The position numbers were made by a program, and so were the translations under genes. The notes beneath the pieces are model-generated. The model did not search any database. It was not told where the DNA came from and saw only the letters and a program-made list of their open reading frames with translations. Of a stretch of DNA of 64,000 nucleotides, positions 42,745-51,269 are shown one piece after another (position 1 is the stretch's first letter; each line of letters starts with the position of its first letter). This DNA is from Streptomyces sp. TLI_053. Its GTDB lineage: Bacteria > Actinomycetota > Actinomycetes > Streptomycetales > Streptomycetaceae. The stretch covers positions 310,001-374,000 of the forward strand of contig NZ_LT629775.1 of NCBI RefSeq assembly GCF_900105395.1, read 5' to 3'.

Positions 42745-43209
42745 TCAGGTGTGAACCGTGCGGACGTGGTCGGCCGACAGGTGGAGCTCGTAGGGCAGGC
42801 AGCAGTCGGAGCACAGGGTGGCGACCAGGGTTCCGCAGACGCACTGCTGATTCATGCCGCCGTCCGGCGTGGCTCCGCAGCATGCGGCGGACGCGTGGCG
42901 GAGCTCCAGGCCATGGGCGTCGTGCGGGTTGATGACGATGTTGCCTCTCGGGCCCCGCGACACCAGCGGCTTGCCCTCCGCGTTGTACGTCGTGCCGTGA
43001 CGGGGCATCACCGGACCCGGCACCTCGGCGACGACCAGGGGTGCACCGTACGGCTCCGGCTCGATCGCGAAGTGGCCCGACGGTACGGTCGGCGGCGACG
43101 GGCCGGGTTCGTCGGCGTCCCACCACTCGTAGTACGGCGCCTCGGGAACCGCCGGCAGCCGTGTGAGCGGTCCCGTCAGCGGGACGTCGCACGTTGCGCA
43201 GACGAACAT
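42745..43209 (-). CDS. Zinc-ribbon protein, paralogous to the one at 28802
   Basis: A 154-residue protein with an N-terminal knuckle (FVCATCDVPLTGP) and a C-terminal CCGATPDGGMNQQCVCGTLV, then ATLCSDCC. This is the same order of cysteines as the 102-residue protein at 28802-29110. A longer middle contains SGHFAIEPEPYGAP, matching the GTYAI segment of the relative. The start at ATG 43209 is supported by GAGG eight bases upstream and by the relative; ATG 43314 would add 35 polar residues. The function is unknown. Confidence 0.72.
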   Translation of the reverse strand: MFVCATCDVPLTGPLTRLPAVPEAPYYEWWDADEPGPSPPTVPSGHFAIEPEPYGAPLVVAEVPGPVMPRHGTTYNAEGKPLVSRGPRGNIVINPHDAHGLELRHASAACCGATPDGGMNQQCVCGTLVATLCSDCCLPYELHLSADHVRTVHT

Positions 43210-43433
43210 CACCGTTTCGGCCTCCGTGCCTGGGTCGGTGACATCGGCGGGTGAAGCGGACTGCCCGAGTTCCGACGCGCCGTCGCCCTGCCCCTGGTCA
43301 TGCGGTTCGTACATGTGGCGAGCGTACGCGGCACGCCCCCGCACGCGGCCTCCGCCCCCGAAGGGGCGGCCCGCCGCTGCGCGTCGCTTCCGGCCCGCTG
43401 AGCCGCCGGCCCCTGCCCGGCGGCCGTCCGCGC

Positions 43434-44090
43434 CTACCCAGGCCCGACCAGCCCGCACTCGTACGCGAGGATCACCGCCTGCACCCGGTCGCGCAGGCCC
43501 AGCTTGGCCATGACCCGGCCGAGGTGCTTCTTCACCGTGGGCTCCGCGAGACCGAGGGCGGCGGCGAGTTCCGTGTTGGTCAGGCCGCGGGCCGCCCCCA
43601 GCAGGACCTCGCGCTCGCGCGCGGTCAGCACGCGCAGCCGCTCCGCGTCGCCCCCGGCGGCGGGGAGCCGGTGCGCGAAGCGGTCCAGCAGCCGCCGGGT
43701 CACCCGGGGGGAGACCACGGCGTCCCCCCGGGCCACGTCGCGGATCGCCCCGAGCAGTTCCTCCGGCCGGCTGTTCTTCAGCAGGAAGCCGGAGGCCCCG
43801 GCACCCAGCGCCTCGAAGGCGTAGGCGTCCAGGTCGAAGGTCGTGAGAACCAGTACCCGCGTCCCGGGCGCCTCCCGCAGCAGCAGCCGGGTCGCCTCGA
43901 TGCCGTCGGTTCCCGGCATCCGCACGTCCATCAGCACCACGTCCGGCCGCAGCCGCCGCGCCAGCTCCACCGCCGCCGCCCCGTCGGCCGCCTCCCCGAC
44001 CGGCTCCATGTCCGGCTCGGCGCGCAGGATCATGCCGAACGCCAGCCGCAGCAGTTCCTCGTCGTCCACCAGCAGCACCCGGACGCTCAC
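43434..44090 (-). CDS. NarL/LuxR-family response regulator
   Basis: A 218-residue regulator. The REC domain (residues 1-120) has VLLVDDEELLRLAFG, the phospho-acceptor in DVVLMDVRMPGTDGIE, Thr in LVLTTFD and Lys in GFLLKNSRPEELL. The LuxR DNA-binding domain follows (LTAREREVLLGAARGLTNTE, then LAEPTVKKHLGRVMAKLGLR). GTG 44090 overlaps the stop of the histidine kinase gene (GTGA), so the two are translationally coupled. Its likely target is the divergent esterase gene at 45552. Confidence 0.9.
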   Translation of the reverse strand: MSVRVLLVDDEELLRLAFGMILRAEPDMEPVGEAADGAAAVELARRLRPDVVLMDVRMPGTDGIEATRLLLREAPGTRVLVLTTFDLDAYAFEALGAGASGFLLKNSRPEELLGAIRDVARGDAVVSPRVTRRLLDRFAHRLPAAGGDAERLRVLTAREREVLLGAARGLTNTELAAALGLAEPTVKKHLGRVMAKLGLRDRVQAVILAYECGLVGPG

Positions 44091-45289
44091 GGCGTGCCCC
44101 CGGGATCCAGCCGTACGAAGACCCGCCAGCCGTCGCCCGGCCGCGGGCCCGCCTCCAGCACTCCGCCGAAGGCAGCGGCGCGTTCGCGCATCCCCGTGAG
44201 GCCCAGCCCGGACCCGGCGGATCCCGTCCGCCCGGTCCCTGCGGCCCGCCCGTCGTCGGTCACCTCGACCGTGACCGCCCCCGGCGCGCAGGACACCCGT
44301 ACCTCGGCGCGCGCCCCCTGCGACGCGTGGCGCAGCACGTTGGTCAGCGACTCCTGGACGAGCCGGTGCACGGTCAGCTGCGCCGCGGCCGGCACCCCGG
44401 CGGCCTCGCCGTCCACCTGCAGCCGGGTCACCAGGCCCGCCGCCTCCATCCGCTCGCACAGCGCCCCGAGCTGCCCGATCCCCGGCGGCGACCGCCGGTC
44501 GTCCCTCGGCCCGGCCTCGGGACCGGCGTCGCTCCCGGCGTCGGGAGCGGCGGACTGGAGCAGGCCCAGCGCCCGCCGCATGTCGGTCAGCGCCTGCCGC
44601 CCGGTCTCCGCGATCCGGGCCGTCACGGCGGAGGCGTCGGCCGGCCGCGCGTGCCCGAGCGCGTCCGCCAGCGCCACCACCACCGACAGGCCGTGCGTCA
44701 CGCTGTCGTGCAACTCCCTCGCGATCCGGGCGCGTTCCTCCTCCACCGCCCGACGCTCCCGCTCGTCGCGGTCCCGTTCCAGCCGCGCCAGCCGCTCCGC
44801 CCGCGCGGCCCGCCGGATCCTGGCGTTCGCCCCGAGCAGCGCGCTCGCGGCGACCGCCGCCGTCATCGCGGCGGCCGAGGCGAGGAACCGTCCCTCGGGC
44901 GCCCAGCGCGCCGCCGCCAGCACCGCCCCGGCCACCGCCACCAGACCCGCCGCCCACGCCGACCGGGACGGCGCCCGCGCGGTCACCGTCCCGAGGGCGA
45001 CCAGCAACGCCGCGTCCGCCGGCAGCTGAACACCCAGCAGCCAGTGCGCGAACGCCGCGGCGGCGATCACGCCGAACACGGACCGGGGCGCCCGCCGCCG
45101 CCACACCAACGGGAGGACCAGAGCGGTCTGCAGGGCGAAGCCCGTACCGTCCGCCACCCGCCCCGGCCCGAGCGTCAGCAGGAACAGGGCCGCCGCGAGC
45201 GCGGCGTCCGCCACCAGGGGCGGCACCCGCCCCGGCAGCCGGGCGACGGCGCCCGGCGGGGCCGTCCGTACCGCGCCGCTCTCGGTCAT
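44087..45289 (-). CDS. NarL-type sensor histidine kinase
   Basis: A 400-residue kinase of the HisKA_3 type. It has four to five membrane helices in the first 150 residues (VADAALAAALFLLTLGPG and ALQTALVLPLVWRR), a coiled-coil (ERLARLERDRDERERRAVEE), the H-box RIARELHDSVTHGLSVVVA, and a HATPase (VQESLTNVLRHA, then GSGLGLTGMRERAAAF). It has little extracytoplasmic sequence, so it probably senses membrane or cell-wall stress, as LiaS/DesK-like kinases do. The ATG is at 45289. It is coupled to the response regulator downstream and divergent from the esterase gene. Confidence 0.88.
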   Translation of the reverse strand: MTESGAVRTAPPGAVARLPGRVPPLVADAALAAALFLLTLGPGRVADGTGFALQTALVLPLVWRRRAPRSVFGVIAAAAFAHWLLGVQLPADAALLVALGTVTARAPSRSAWAAGLVAVAGAVLAAARWAPEGRFLASAAAMTAAVAASALLGANARIRRAARAERLARLERDRDERERRAVEEERARIARELHDSVTHGLSVVVALADALGHARPADASAVTARIAETGRQALTDMRRALGLLQSAAPDAGSDAGPEAGPRDDRRSPPGIGQLGALCERMEAAGLVTRLQVDGEAAGVPAAAQLTVHRLVQESLTNVLRHASQGARAEVRVSCAPGAVTVEVTDDGRAAGTGRTGSAGSGLGLTGMRERAAAFGGVLEAGPRPGDGWRVFVRLDPGGTP

Positions 45290-45551
45290 CGTGTCCGTCC
45301 TCGCGTCCGCGTCGTCCGGCGTCCTCGCCGGAGCCCAACGGTAGGGCCTCCGCGCGCGCGAAGGCGTCCGCCCACCGGCGGAGGCCGGGGAGACCCCGGG
45401 ACACCGGGGCCTCCTCCGAGCGAAGGAGCCGACGCACCCCGGGGCGACCCGCGGCCACCGGTGGGATCGTCCCCCGGCAGGGCGCCCCGCACCCCCGGTG
45501 GCGAAACCCTGGTGGTGACCCCGCAGCCGCACCCGCCGAAGGAGCCCGCCC

Positions 45552-46814
45552 ATGCCCCCGACCCGCCGCGCCCTGCTCGGCACGCTCGGCGCCGCCGTGC
45601 TCGCCACCGCCGCCGCCCCGGCCCCCGGGAACCGCCCGGCCGCCCCCGCTCCGGACGGGCGTGCCGGCCCCGTGCCAACCCCCGGCACCCCCGTCCCGCT
45701 GCAGTTGCCCGCCCCCACCGGGCCCTGGCCCGTCGGCACCGTCGCGCTGCACCTGGTCGACGACAGCCGCCCCGACCCCCTTCTCCCCGCCAAGCCGTAC
45801 CGGGAGCTCATGGCCGGCCTCTGGTACCCGGCGGAACCCGGCGCTGGCCACCCGACGGCCTCCTGGCTGCCCCCGGCCGCGGCGGCCGACTGGGACGCGC
45901 ACTCCGCACCGGCCCTCGGTGTCCCCGCCGGCGCCGCCGACTGGCAGGGGATCAGGACCCACGCCCGCACCGGCGCGCCCGTCGCCCGCCGTGCCGGCCG
46001 GCTGCCCGTGGTGCTGTTCTCCTCCGGCGACGGCGGCTCGCGCGCCCTGGGCACCACCCTGGTCGAGGAGCTGGCGAGCCGCGGCCACCTCGTCGTCGCC
46101 CTCGACTCCACGTACGAGGCCGAACAGGTCGAGTTCCCCGGCGGCCGGGTCGAACGGGCCCTCCCGCTCCCCGACGACCTCACCCCGGAGGTCGTCGCCG
46201 CCCTCCTCGCCGGGCACTCCCGGGCCCGCCTCGCCGACGCCCGCTTCGTCCTCGGCGCACTCGACCGGCTCGCCCGCGGGGAGCGCCCCGACACCGGCAC
46301 CGACCCGCTCCCGGACGGGCTCGCCGAAGCCGCCGACCCGGCCAGGACCGGCGTGCTCGGGCAGTCCCTCGGCGGCTCCGTCGCCGCCCAGCTCGCCCAC
46401 GACGAGCCCCGCGTCCGCGCGGCGGCCGACCTCGACGGCGCCCTCCTCGGACCCGTCGCCGACAGCGGCCTCGCCAAGCCCTTCCTGCTGATGGCCTCCG
46501 GTACGAAGACCCTGCGCACCGAACCGAGCTGGGCCTCCTGCTGGGCGGCGTCCACCGGCCCCCGGCACGCGCTGCGGCTGCGGAACGCCGCCCACGGCTC
46601 GTACACCGACCTCCAGGTCCTCCTGCCCCAGCTCGTCCGCCGCCTCCCGGTCCCCGACGTGGCCGGACTCATCGGCACCGTCGACCCCCGGCGCTCCCTG
46701 GCCGCCCAGCGCACCGTCGTCGCCGCCTTCTTCGCGCGGTACCTCACGGGGCGGCCCACCGACCTCCTGGACCGGCCCGGCGACCACTGGCCGGAGCTGG
46801 AGGTGCTGCGCTGA
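45552..46814 (+). CDS. Secreted alpha/beta-hydrolase (PAF-acetylhydrolase-like esterase)
   Basis: A 420-residue protein with a twin-arginine-like N-terminus (PPTRRALLGTLGAAVLATAA). The hydrolase core has LPVVLFSSGDGGSRALGTT (oxyanion region), the nucleophile elbow VLGQSLGGSVAAQLA, and LDGALLGP; the catalytic His is probably in NAAHGSYTD. This matches platelet-activating-factor acetylhydrolase-like lipases. The ATG has AAGGAG upstream. It lies divergently from the two-component genes across 262 bp, so induction by that system is plausible. Confidence 0.85.
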   Translation: MPPTRRALLGTLGAAVLATAAAPAPGNRPAAPAPDGRAGPVPTPGTPVPLQLPAPTGPWPVGTVALHLVDDSRPDPLLPAKPYRELMAGLWYPAEPGAGHPTASWLPPAAAADWDAHSAPALGVPAGAADWQGIRTHARTGAPVARRAGRLPVVLFSSGDGGSRALGTTLVEELASRGHLVVALDSTYEAEQVEFPGGRVERALPLPDDLTPEVVAALLAGHSRARLADARFVLGALDRLARGERPDTGTDPLPDGLAEAADPARTGVLGQSLGGSVAAQLAHDEPRVRAAADLDGALLGPVADSGLAKPFLLMASGTKTLRTEPSWASCWAASTGPRHALRLRNAAHGSYTDLQVLLPQLVRRLPVPDVAGLIGTVDPRRSLAAQRTVVAAFFARYLTGRPTDLLDRPGDHWPELEVLR

Positions 46815-46820
46815 ACCGGC

Positions 46821-46853
46821 CCGCCCGGCACCCCCCCCCATCGCGCCGGGCGG
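46821..46853 (+). terminator. 9-bp hairpin after the esterase gene
   Basis: CCGCCCGGC at 46821-46829 pairs with GCCGGGCGG at 46845-46853; the loop includes a run of nine C. It is a moderate candidate terminator. Confidence 0.45.
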
Positions 46854-46912
46854 CCCGGCGGGAGCGGCGCGGCCGGAACGCGGCAGACGTCCTGGGGAAG
46901 GGGGAGGACTTG

Positions 46913-47932
46913 TTGCGCATCCACTTCACCCACGACGACCTGACGAGGGTCCGGATCGCGCGGGCACCCGATCCGCTCGCGGAGTCGATGCTGAGTCTGT
47001 CGCTGGTGCAGACCCGCGACACGGGCGGAGTGCTGCTGGAGGGGTGGCGCAGCAGGACCCGTGGCAGTATGCGCCCCGAACACCGGGTGCTGTTCGACCT
47101 GGCCACGCCGCTCGGGGTGGCGGAGGCCGCGGAGGCTCTCCTGCACGCCCGCAGCCGCACCCTGTCCGAGAGCCTGGAGCAGATCTGGTCGCTGCCCGGC
47201 CGACGGTGGAGCGCCGACCTGCGCGTCCTCAGCGGAACACGCCCCCGCGCACCCCGCTGGGTCCACGAACTGCGCAGCGGCGAAAGCGAAATGCGCGCGA
47301 CGGTCGACCGCCGGCTGCGCGAGTACCACGCCTTCGCCGTCGCGCCGTACTGGTCGCAGCTGCTGGCCGCCGCACACACCGAACGCGCCCGCAGGGCCGC
47401 CCTCGCCGTCGACCGCGGTCTGGATGCACTGCTGGGCAGCCTCCACCCCGACATCGGCTGGCAGTCACCGGTGCTGACGCTGCCCTCTCCCGTCGACGCC
47501 GACCTGCGGCTGCGCGGCGCCGGCGTCGTGCTCGTCCCCACCTTCTTCTGGCCCGAACCGCTCGCGCTCACCGACAACCGCGGCCTCGACCACCCGCTCG
47601 TCCTGCACTACCCCCTCGCCCCGGACCTCCCCGCCTGCCGCGCGATCCGCTCCTCCGCCGCCGAGGACGGGCCGCCCGGCACGCTCGACGCCCTGCTCGG
47701 AACGACCCGCGCCCGTGTGCTGGGCGCGGCAGCGGACCCGGCGGGCACCGCCGAACTCGCCCGCCGCAGCGGCTGTTCACCCGCCACCGCGAGCCACCAC
47801 CTCAGCGTCCTGCGTACCGCCCGCCTCCTCACCACCAAGCGCACCGGGCCGGGCGTCCGGCACACCCTCACCCCTCTCGGCCGGGCCCTCCTCGACGACC
47901 GCGCCCCCGACCGCCCGGAACCCCGACCGTGA
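46913..47932 (+). CDS. ArsR-like winged-helix transcriptional regulator
   Basis: A protein of about 339 residues. The C-terminal 75 residues form an ArsR/SmtB-type winged helix (GTAELARRSGCSPATASHHL, then SVLRTARLLTTKRTG). The long N-terminal domain (LRIHFTHDDLTRVRIARAPD through ESLEQIWSLPGRRW) is typical of a family of large Streptomyces ArsR-like regulators with no known ligand. TTG 46913 (or 46910) follows GGGGGAGGAC. It lies at the left edge of the polyketide cluster, convergent with the glycosyltransferase gene. A role in the cluster is possible but unproven. Confidence 0.82.
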   Translation: MRIHFTHDDLTRVRIARAPDPLAESMLSLSLVQTRDTGGVLLEGWRSRTRGSMRPEHRVLFDLATPLGVAEAAEALLHARSRTLSESLEQIWSLPGRRWSADLRVLSGTRPRAPRWVHELRSGESEMRATVDRRLREYHAFAVAPYWSQLLAAAHTERARRAALAVDRGLDALLGSLHPDIGWQSPVLTLPSPVDADLRLRGAGVVLVPTFFWPEPLALTDNRGLDHPLVLHYPLAPDLPACRAIRSSAAEDGPPGTLDALLGTTRARVLGAAADPAGTAELARRSGCSPATASHHLSVLRTARLLTTKRTGPGVRHTLTPLGRALLDDRAPDRPEPRP

Positions 47933-48027
47933 CCCCCCGCACCCCCGCCCGGGACTCCTACCGCCCGGGACCGTGGCCGCCCCACGTGCGAACGCGGGGG
48001 TGGCGGGGCCGTACCCCTGTGGTGGGA

Positions 48028-49212
48028 TCAGGTCGTGCGCTTCAGGTAGGCCTCGATCTCGTCGGCCGCGCGGGTGGCACCGCCGGCCGCCCGGACGAGC
48101 CGCTGCGCCTCGACGACCCGCTCCCGCACGGCCTCGTCGGCGGCCACCTCGGTGATCGCGGCCCGCAGCACGCTCACGTCGGCCTGCGCCGGCAGCAGTT
48201 CCCGGCCGAGGCCCAGCTCGGCCACCCGCGCGGTGTTGGCGGCGACGTCCGGCCAGGACGGCACTCCGAGTATCGGGCAGCCGGCGTCCAGGGCCTCCAG
48301 CACGCCGCCCACGCCACCGTGGGTGATCACCAGCCGAGCGTGCCGGAGCACCGCCAGGTGCGGGACCCAGCGGTGGACCTCGACGTTGTCCGGCAACGGA
48401 CCGAGGTCGGCCGGGTCCATCCCGCCGCCGACCGAGACGACGGCGTGCCAGGGCAGCTCGGCGAAGGCGTCCACGCACAGCCGGAAGAACTCCGGATGCC
48501 GGTTGTGCACCGTCCCCATCGAGACCAGCGCCACCGGCAGGCCGCTCGCCGGGGGCTGCCACTCCCCCAGGAAGGAGCGCTCCGCAAGACACGGCCCGAC
48601 GAAGGCGAAGCGCTCGTCGAAGCTCTCGCCGTGCGGCTGGAAGAACCGCGGCACATGGACGATGTTGAGGCGCTCGGTGCGCGTCATGAACTCCTGCACC
48701 GGCTCGTCGACGCCGTGCGAGGCCAGCAACTCGGCCATCCGGACCCCGAATTCGACCAGCACCTCCTCGGTGAGCGGGACCGCACCGTCCGCCTCCATCA
48801 TCTGCTGCACGAAGGAGTAGGTGTCGTTGGAGGCGAAGAACGGCGTCGACTGGACGGCCGGGATCCCCCAGGTGTGCGCCAGAACCCGGCCCGCCTGGAA
48901 CGCCACGGCGTCGTAGACCACCGCGTCGGGCCCGGCCTGGCCGAACCGCTCCTGGACCGCGCGCAGGACGGCGATGTTCTCGTCCAGGAAGACCAGCGGC
49001 GCGCGCCCGTTGTCGGGGCCGCCCACGCTCTCCAGCGGCTGGGTGGAGTCGTAGCGCAGGTGCTCGGCGCCGACCTCGGCCAGCGCCTCGGCGAAGTCGT
49101 CGACCGCCGCGTAGGTGACCCGGTGCCCTCGGCGCACCAGTTCACCGACGACCGCCAGAGTGGGGAAGACATGGCCGTGGGTCGGGATGTTGACCATCAG
49201 GATGTGACTCAC
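48028..49212 (-). CDS. OleD-like macrolide glycosyltransferase
   Basis: A 394-residue GT1 enzyme. It begins SHILMVNIPTHGHVFPTLAV, with the catalytic His in THGHV. The donor half has PVALVSMGTVHNRHPEFFRL, GPLPDNVEVHRWVPHLAVLR, then THGGVGGVLEALDAGCPILG, close in pattern to OleD/OleI/Mgt enzymes, which put glucose on the 2'-OH of macrolides and inactivate them. It follows the sugar O-methyltransferase gene by 76 bp in the same direction, so the two form an operon. It could give self-resistance, or add a sugar that the methyltransferase then modifies. Confidence 0.88.
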   Translation of the reverse strand: MSHILMVNIPTHGHVFPTLAVVGELVRRGHRVTYAAVDDFAEALAEVGAEHLRYDSTQPLESVGGPDNGRAPLVFLDENIAVLRAVQERFGQAGPDAVVYDAVAFQAGRVLAHTWGIPAVQSTPFFASNDTYSFVQQMMEADGAVPLTEEVLVEFGVRMAELLASHGVDEPVQEFMTRTERLNIVHVPRFFQPHGESFDERFAFVGPCLAERSFLGEWQPPASGLPVALVSMGTVHNRHPEFFRLCVDAFAELPWHAVVSVGGGMDPADLGPLPDNVEVHRWVPHLAVLRHARLVITHGGVGGVLEALDAGCPILGVPSWPDVAANTARVAELGLGRELLPAQADVSVLRAAITEVAADEAVRERVVEAQRLVRAAGGATRAADEIEAYLKRTT

Positions 49213-49288
49213 TGCGACTCCGTCGGTATCGGGAAGAGGAACGAGGGAGTGGAACGGGGAAGGAGGAGCGGCGCGGCAGGGGCGCGGC

Positions 49289-50581
49289 TCAGCTGTGGTC
49301 CTTGTCCGGGCCGGCCTCGGACTGCTGCTCGAACTGCTGCTCGGCGGCCTGCCGGGCGGCCGCGATCTCCTCGGCGCTCAGCTCCCGGCGCGGGATCCAG
49401 GCGGGGAGGGTGCCCTCCTCGTTCCGGCCTTTGTCGAGGATCGCCAGGTTGTGGTAGAAGTGCGCGCCGGCCAGCGTCCGGTCGGTCCCGCTCGGACGGT
49501 GCGCGGTCGTCGGCTCGTGCTCCTCGTGGTTGAGGCCGTCGAGCAGCTGCTTGAGGAAGCCCATGCTGGTGGTCGGGTCGCCGAGCCGCTCCGAACTGCC
49601 GCCGAAGCCCGGCCAGTAGGAGGTCTGCAGGTCCTCGATCACATAGAGCCCGCCCGGGACCACGTGCGGGAAGAGCGCACCGAAGGCGGCGATGACGTCC
49701 GGGCAGTGGTGGCTGCCGTCGTCGATGACGATGTCGATCGGCCCGATCCGCTCGGCCAGCGCGGTGAGGAAGGCCGGGTCCGCCTGGTCGCCCCGGACGG
49801 TGTGGATCCGCTGCTCGCGCAGCGCCGTCTTGTCGTACACGTCGACCCCGTAGACGAGGCCCCGCCGGAAGAAGCGCTTCCACATCCGCAGCGAGCCACC
49901 GCCGGCCGCCGGGTCCGCGTAGCCGCCGATCCCCAGTTCCAGGACGGTGAGCGGCCGGTCCCGCAGCGGGGCGAAGTGCCGGGCGTAGTGATCGGTGTAG
50001 TAGTGCAGCCCCCACTTGTCCGAACCGTGACGCAGCGACAACTCGGCCAGGTCGACCGGCTGTTCCGTCAGACCGCGGAGCAGCTGCTGGACCACCGGGA
50101 AGGCCGCCAGCACGGACACCAGCCGGGCCGGGTCCTCGATACCGTGCCAGGTGATCACGGGCGCGCGGTGGCCCGCGGTGTGCCGGGCGCCGAAGACGGC
50201 GCGGGCCAGGTCGAGCAGGTCCAGCGCGACGGTGGCACCGGGCTCCTCGGCCGGCCCGGCGCGGTGCTCGGCCTTGGGGCCGGTCAGCAGGTGATGCCGG
50301 AGCACCTGGCCGTCGAAGGCGAGCTCGAACTCCACCACCACCGCCGCGGCGGCGAGTTGCTCGCTCAGGTCGGCCCGGCCGGCCAGTTCGTCCACCAGGG
50401 CGGCGGCCGTCCGCTCGGCGCCCGCCGACCTGATCACCGCCGCGAGCTGCTCCTCGGGCCCGTCCGCCGCCAGGATCAGGGCGTGGATCCGGCGCAGGTC
50501 GCTCTCGTGCGGGTCCGGGTCCCGTTCCGACGGGCTGTTCACGTGCCGGCCGTTCTCGTGCTGTCCGGTGAGGGCGGTCAT
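49289..50581 (-). CDS. MycE/TylE-like sugar O-methyltransferase
   Basis: A 430-residue enzyme with the two-part layout of mycinamicin MycE and tylosin TylE. An N-terminal helical domain (about 25-170) precedes a SAM domain: LSLRHGSDKWGLHYYTDHYA, LTVLELGIGGY (SAM motif), YGVDVYDK, and IDIVIDDGSHH (residues 283-292), with VIEDLQTSYWP (314-324). The Asp in IDDGSHH and the Glu-Asp in EDLQT match the metal ligands of MycE, and the His next to DGS its catalytic His. It should O-methylate a sugar on the polyketide. ATG 50581 is chosen. It is co-directional with the glycosyltransferase gene. Confidence 0.88.
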   Translation of the reverse strand: MTALTGQHENGRHVNSPSERDPDPHESDLRRIHALILAADGPEEQLAAVIRSAGAERTAAALVDELAGRADLSEQLAAAAVVVEFELAFDGQVLRHHLLTGPKAEHRAGPAEEPGATVALDLLDLARAVFGARHTAGHRAPVITWHGIEDPARLVSVLAAFPVVQQLLRGLTEQPVDLAELSLRHGSDKWGLHYYTDHYARHFAPLRDRPLTVLELGIGGYADPAAGGGSLRMWKRFFRRGLVYGVDVYDKTALREQRIHTVRGDQADPAFLTALAERIGPIDIVIDDGSHHCPDVIAAFGALFPHVVPGGLYVIEDLQTSYWPGFGGSSERLGDPTTSMGFLKQLLDGLNHEEHEPTTAHRPSGTDRTLAGAHFYHNLAILDKGRNEEGTLPAWIPRRELSAEEIAAARQAAEQQFEQQSEAGPDKDHS

Positions 50582-50741
50582 GAGTGAGCCTTTCCACGAG
50601 GGATTCGGGAGGACGGGCACCGGTGCGAAAGGAGGGGTCGGTGGTGCGGCCCGGACACGGTGCGGCAGAAGCGGGGCCCGGCAGACACAATGCCGCAGAA
50701 TCCGCCGTTCGACCGGACGCGCGGGAACATGTCTCGTCGCG

Positions 50742-50790
50742 CGATATCGATACGATATCCAGGCCCCGGAAGATATCCGGCGGCATATCG
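50742..50790. promoter_or_regulatory. Cluster of GATATC motifs, candidate SARP operator
   Basis: CGATATC occurs at 50742 and again at 50753, an 11-bp period with a 4-bp spacer (GATA). AGATATC follows at 50771 and CATATCG at 50784. SARP regulators bind direct heptamer repeats with 11-bp spacing near the -35 region, and a SARP gene is in the cluster. The patch is strikingly AT-rich and lies in the 304-bp gap upstream of the sugar methyltransferase gene, between it and the LuxR gene. Confidence 0.5.
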
Positions 50791-50885
50791 TCCGCGTCGC
50801 TCCCCGCCTTCGGAACTGATTTCTTTTCGGCCCGTCCTCCGGAGCGGGCCCGCGAGGGCGGGAGAACGGCGTGCCCCGCCCTCGG

Positions 50886-51239
50886 CTAGGACTCGAGGAA
50901 TTCCGGGAGGACGCGGGGTGGCCATGCCCCGACGCTCAGCACTCCGAGGGAGTGCGCCCGGGAGACCAGGGCGGGCCGGTTCGCGGCCTGGAAACGGCGC
51001 ATCAGCAGCCCGACGCGGTACTCGATGCCCTGCCGGCTCAGATAGAGCGATGCCGCCAGTTGCACGGTCGAGGTGCCGACCGCGACACCTTCCAGGATGC
51101 GGGCGTCCACGGTGGTCAGCCGCCGCACGCCCCCGCCTCCGGCAGAGCCCCCGCCCGCCGGACGGGCGTGGCCGGCGGGCCCGGACCGCGGCGGCCGCCG
51201 GGCGGGCTTGGTCTCCTCGGAGGTCGCTGACGGTGTCAC
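50886..51239 (-). CDS. Small LuxR-type DNA-binding regulator
   Basis: A 117-residue protein, mostly a helix-turn-helix of GerE/LuxR type (LTTVDARILEGVAVGTSTVQ, then LYLSRQGIEYRVGLLMRRFQ) after a 40-residue flexible N-terminus rich in Gly and Pro. There is no sensor domain. GTG 51239 follows a GGGGGGCGGAA ribosome-binding site and is 30 bp after the type II thioesterase gene, so they are one operon. It is probably a cluster-linked transcription factor. Confidence 0.82.
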   Translation of the reverse strand: MTPSATSEETKPARRPPRSGPAGHARPAGGGSAGGGGVRRLTTVDARILEGVAVGTSTVQLAASLYLSRQGIEYRVGLLMRRFQAANRPALVSRAHSLGVLSVGAWPPRVLPEFLES

Positions 51240-51269
51240 TTCCGCCCCCCTTCCCTGTCGTCGGTGCTC

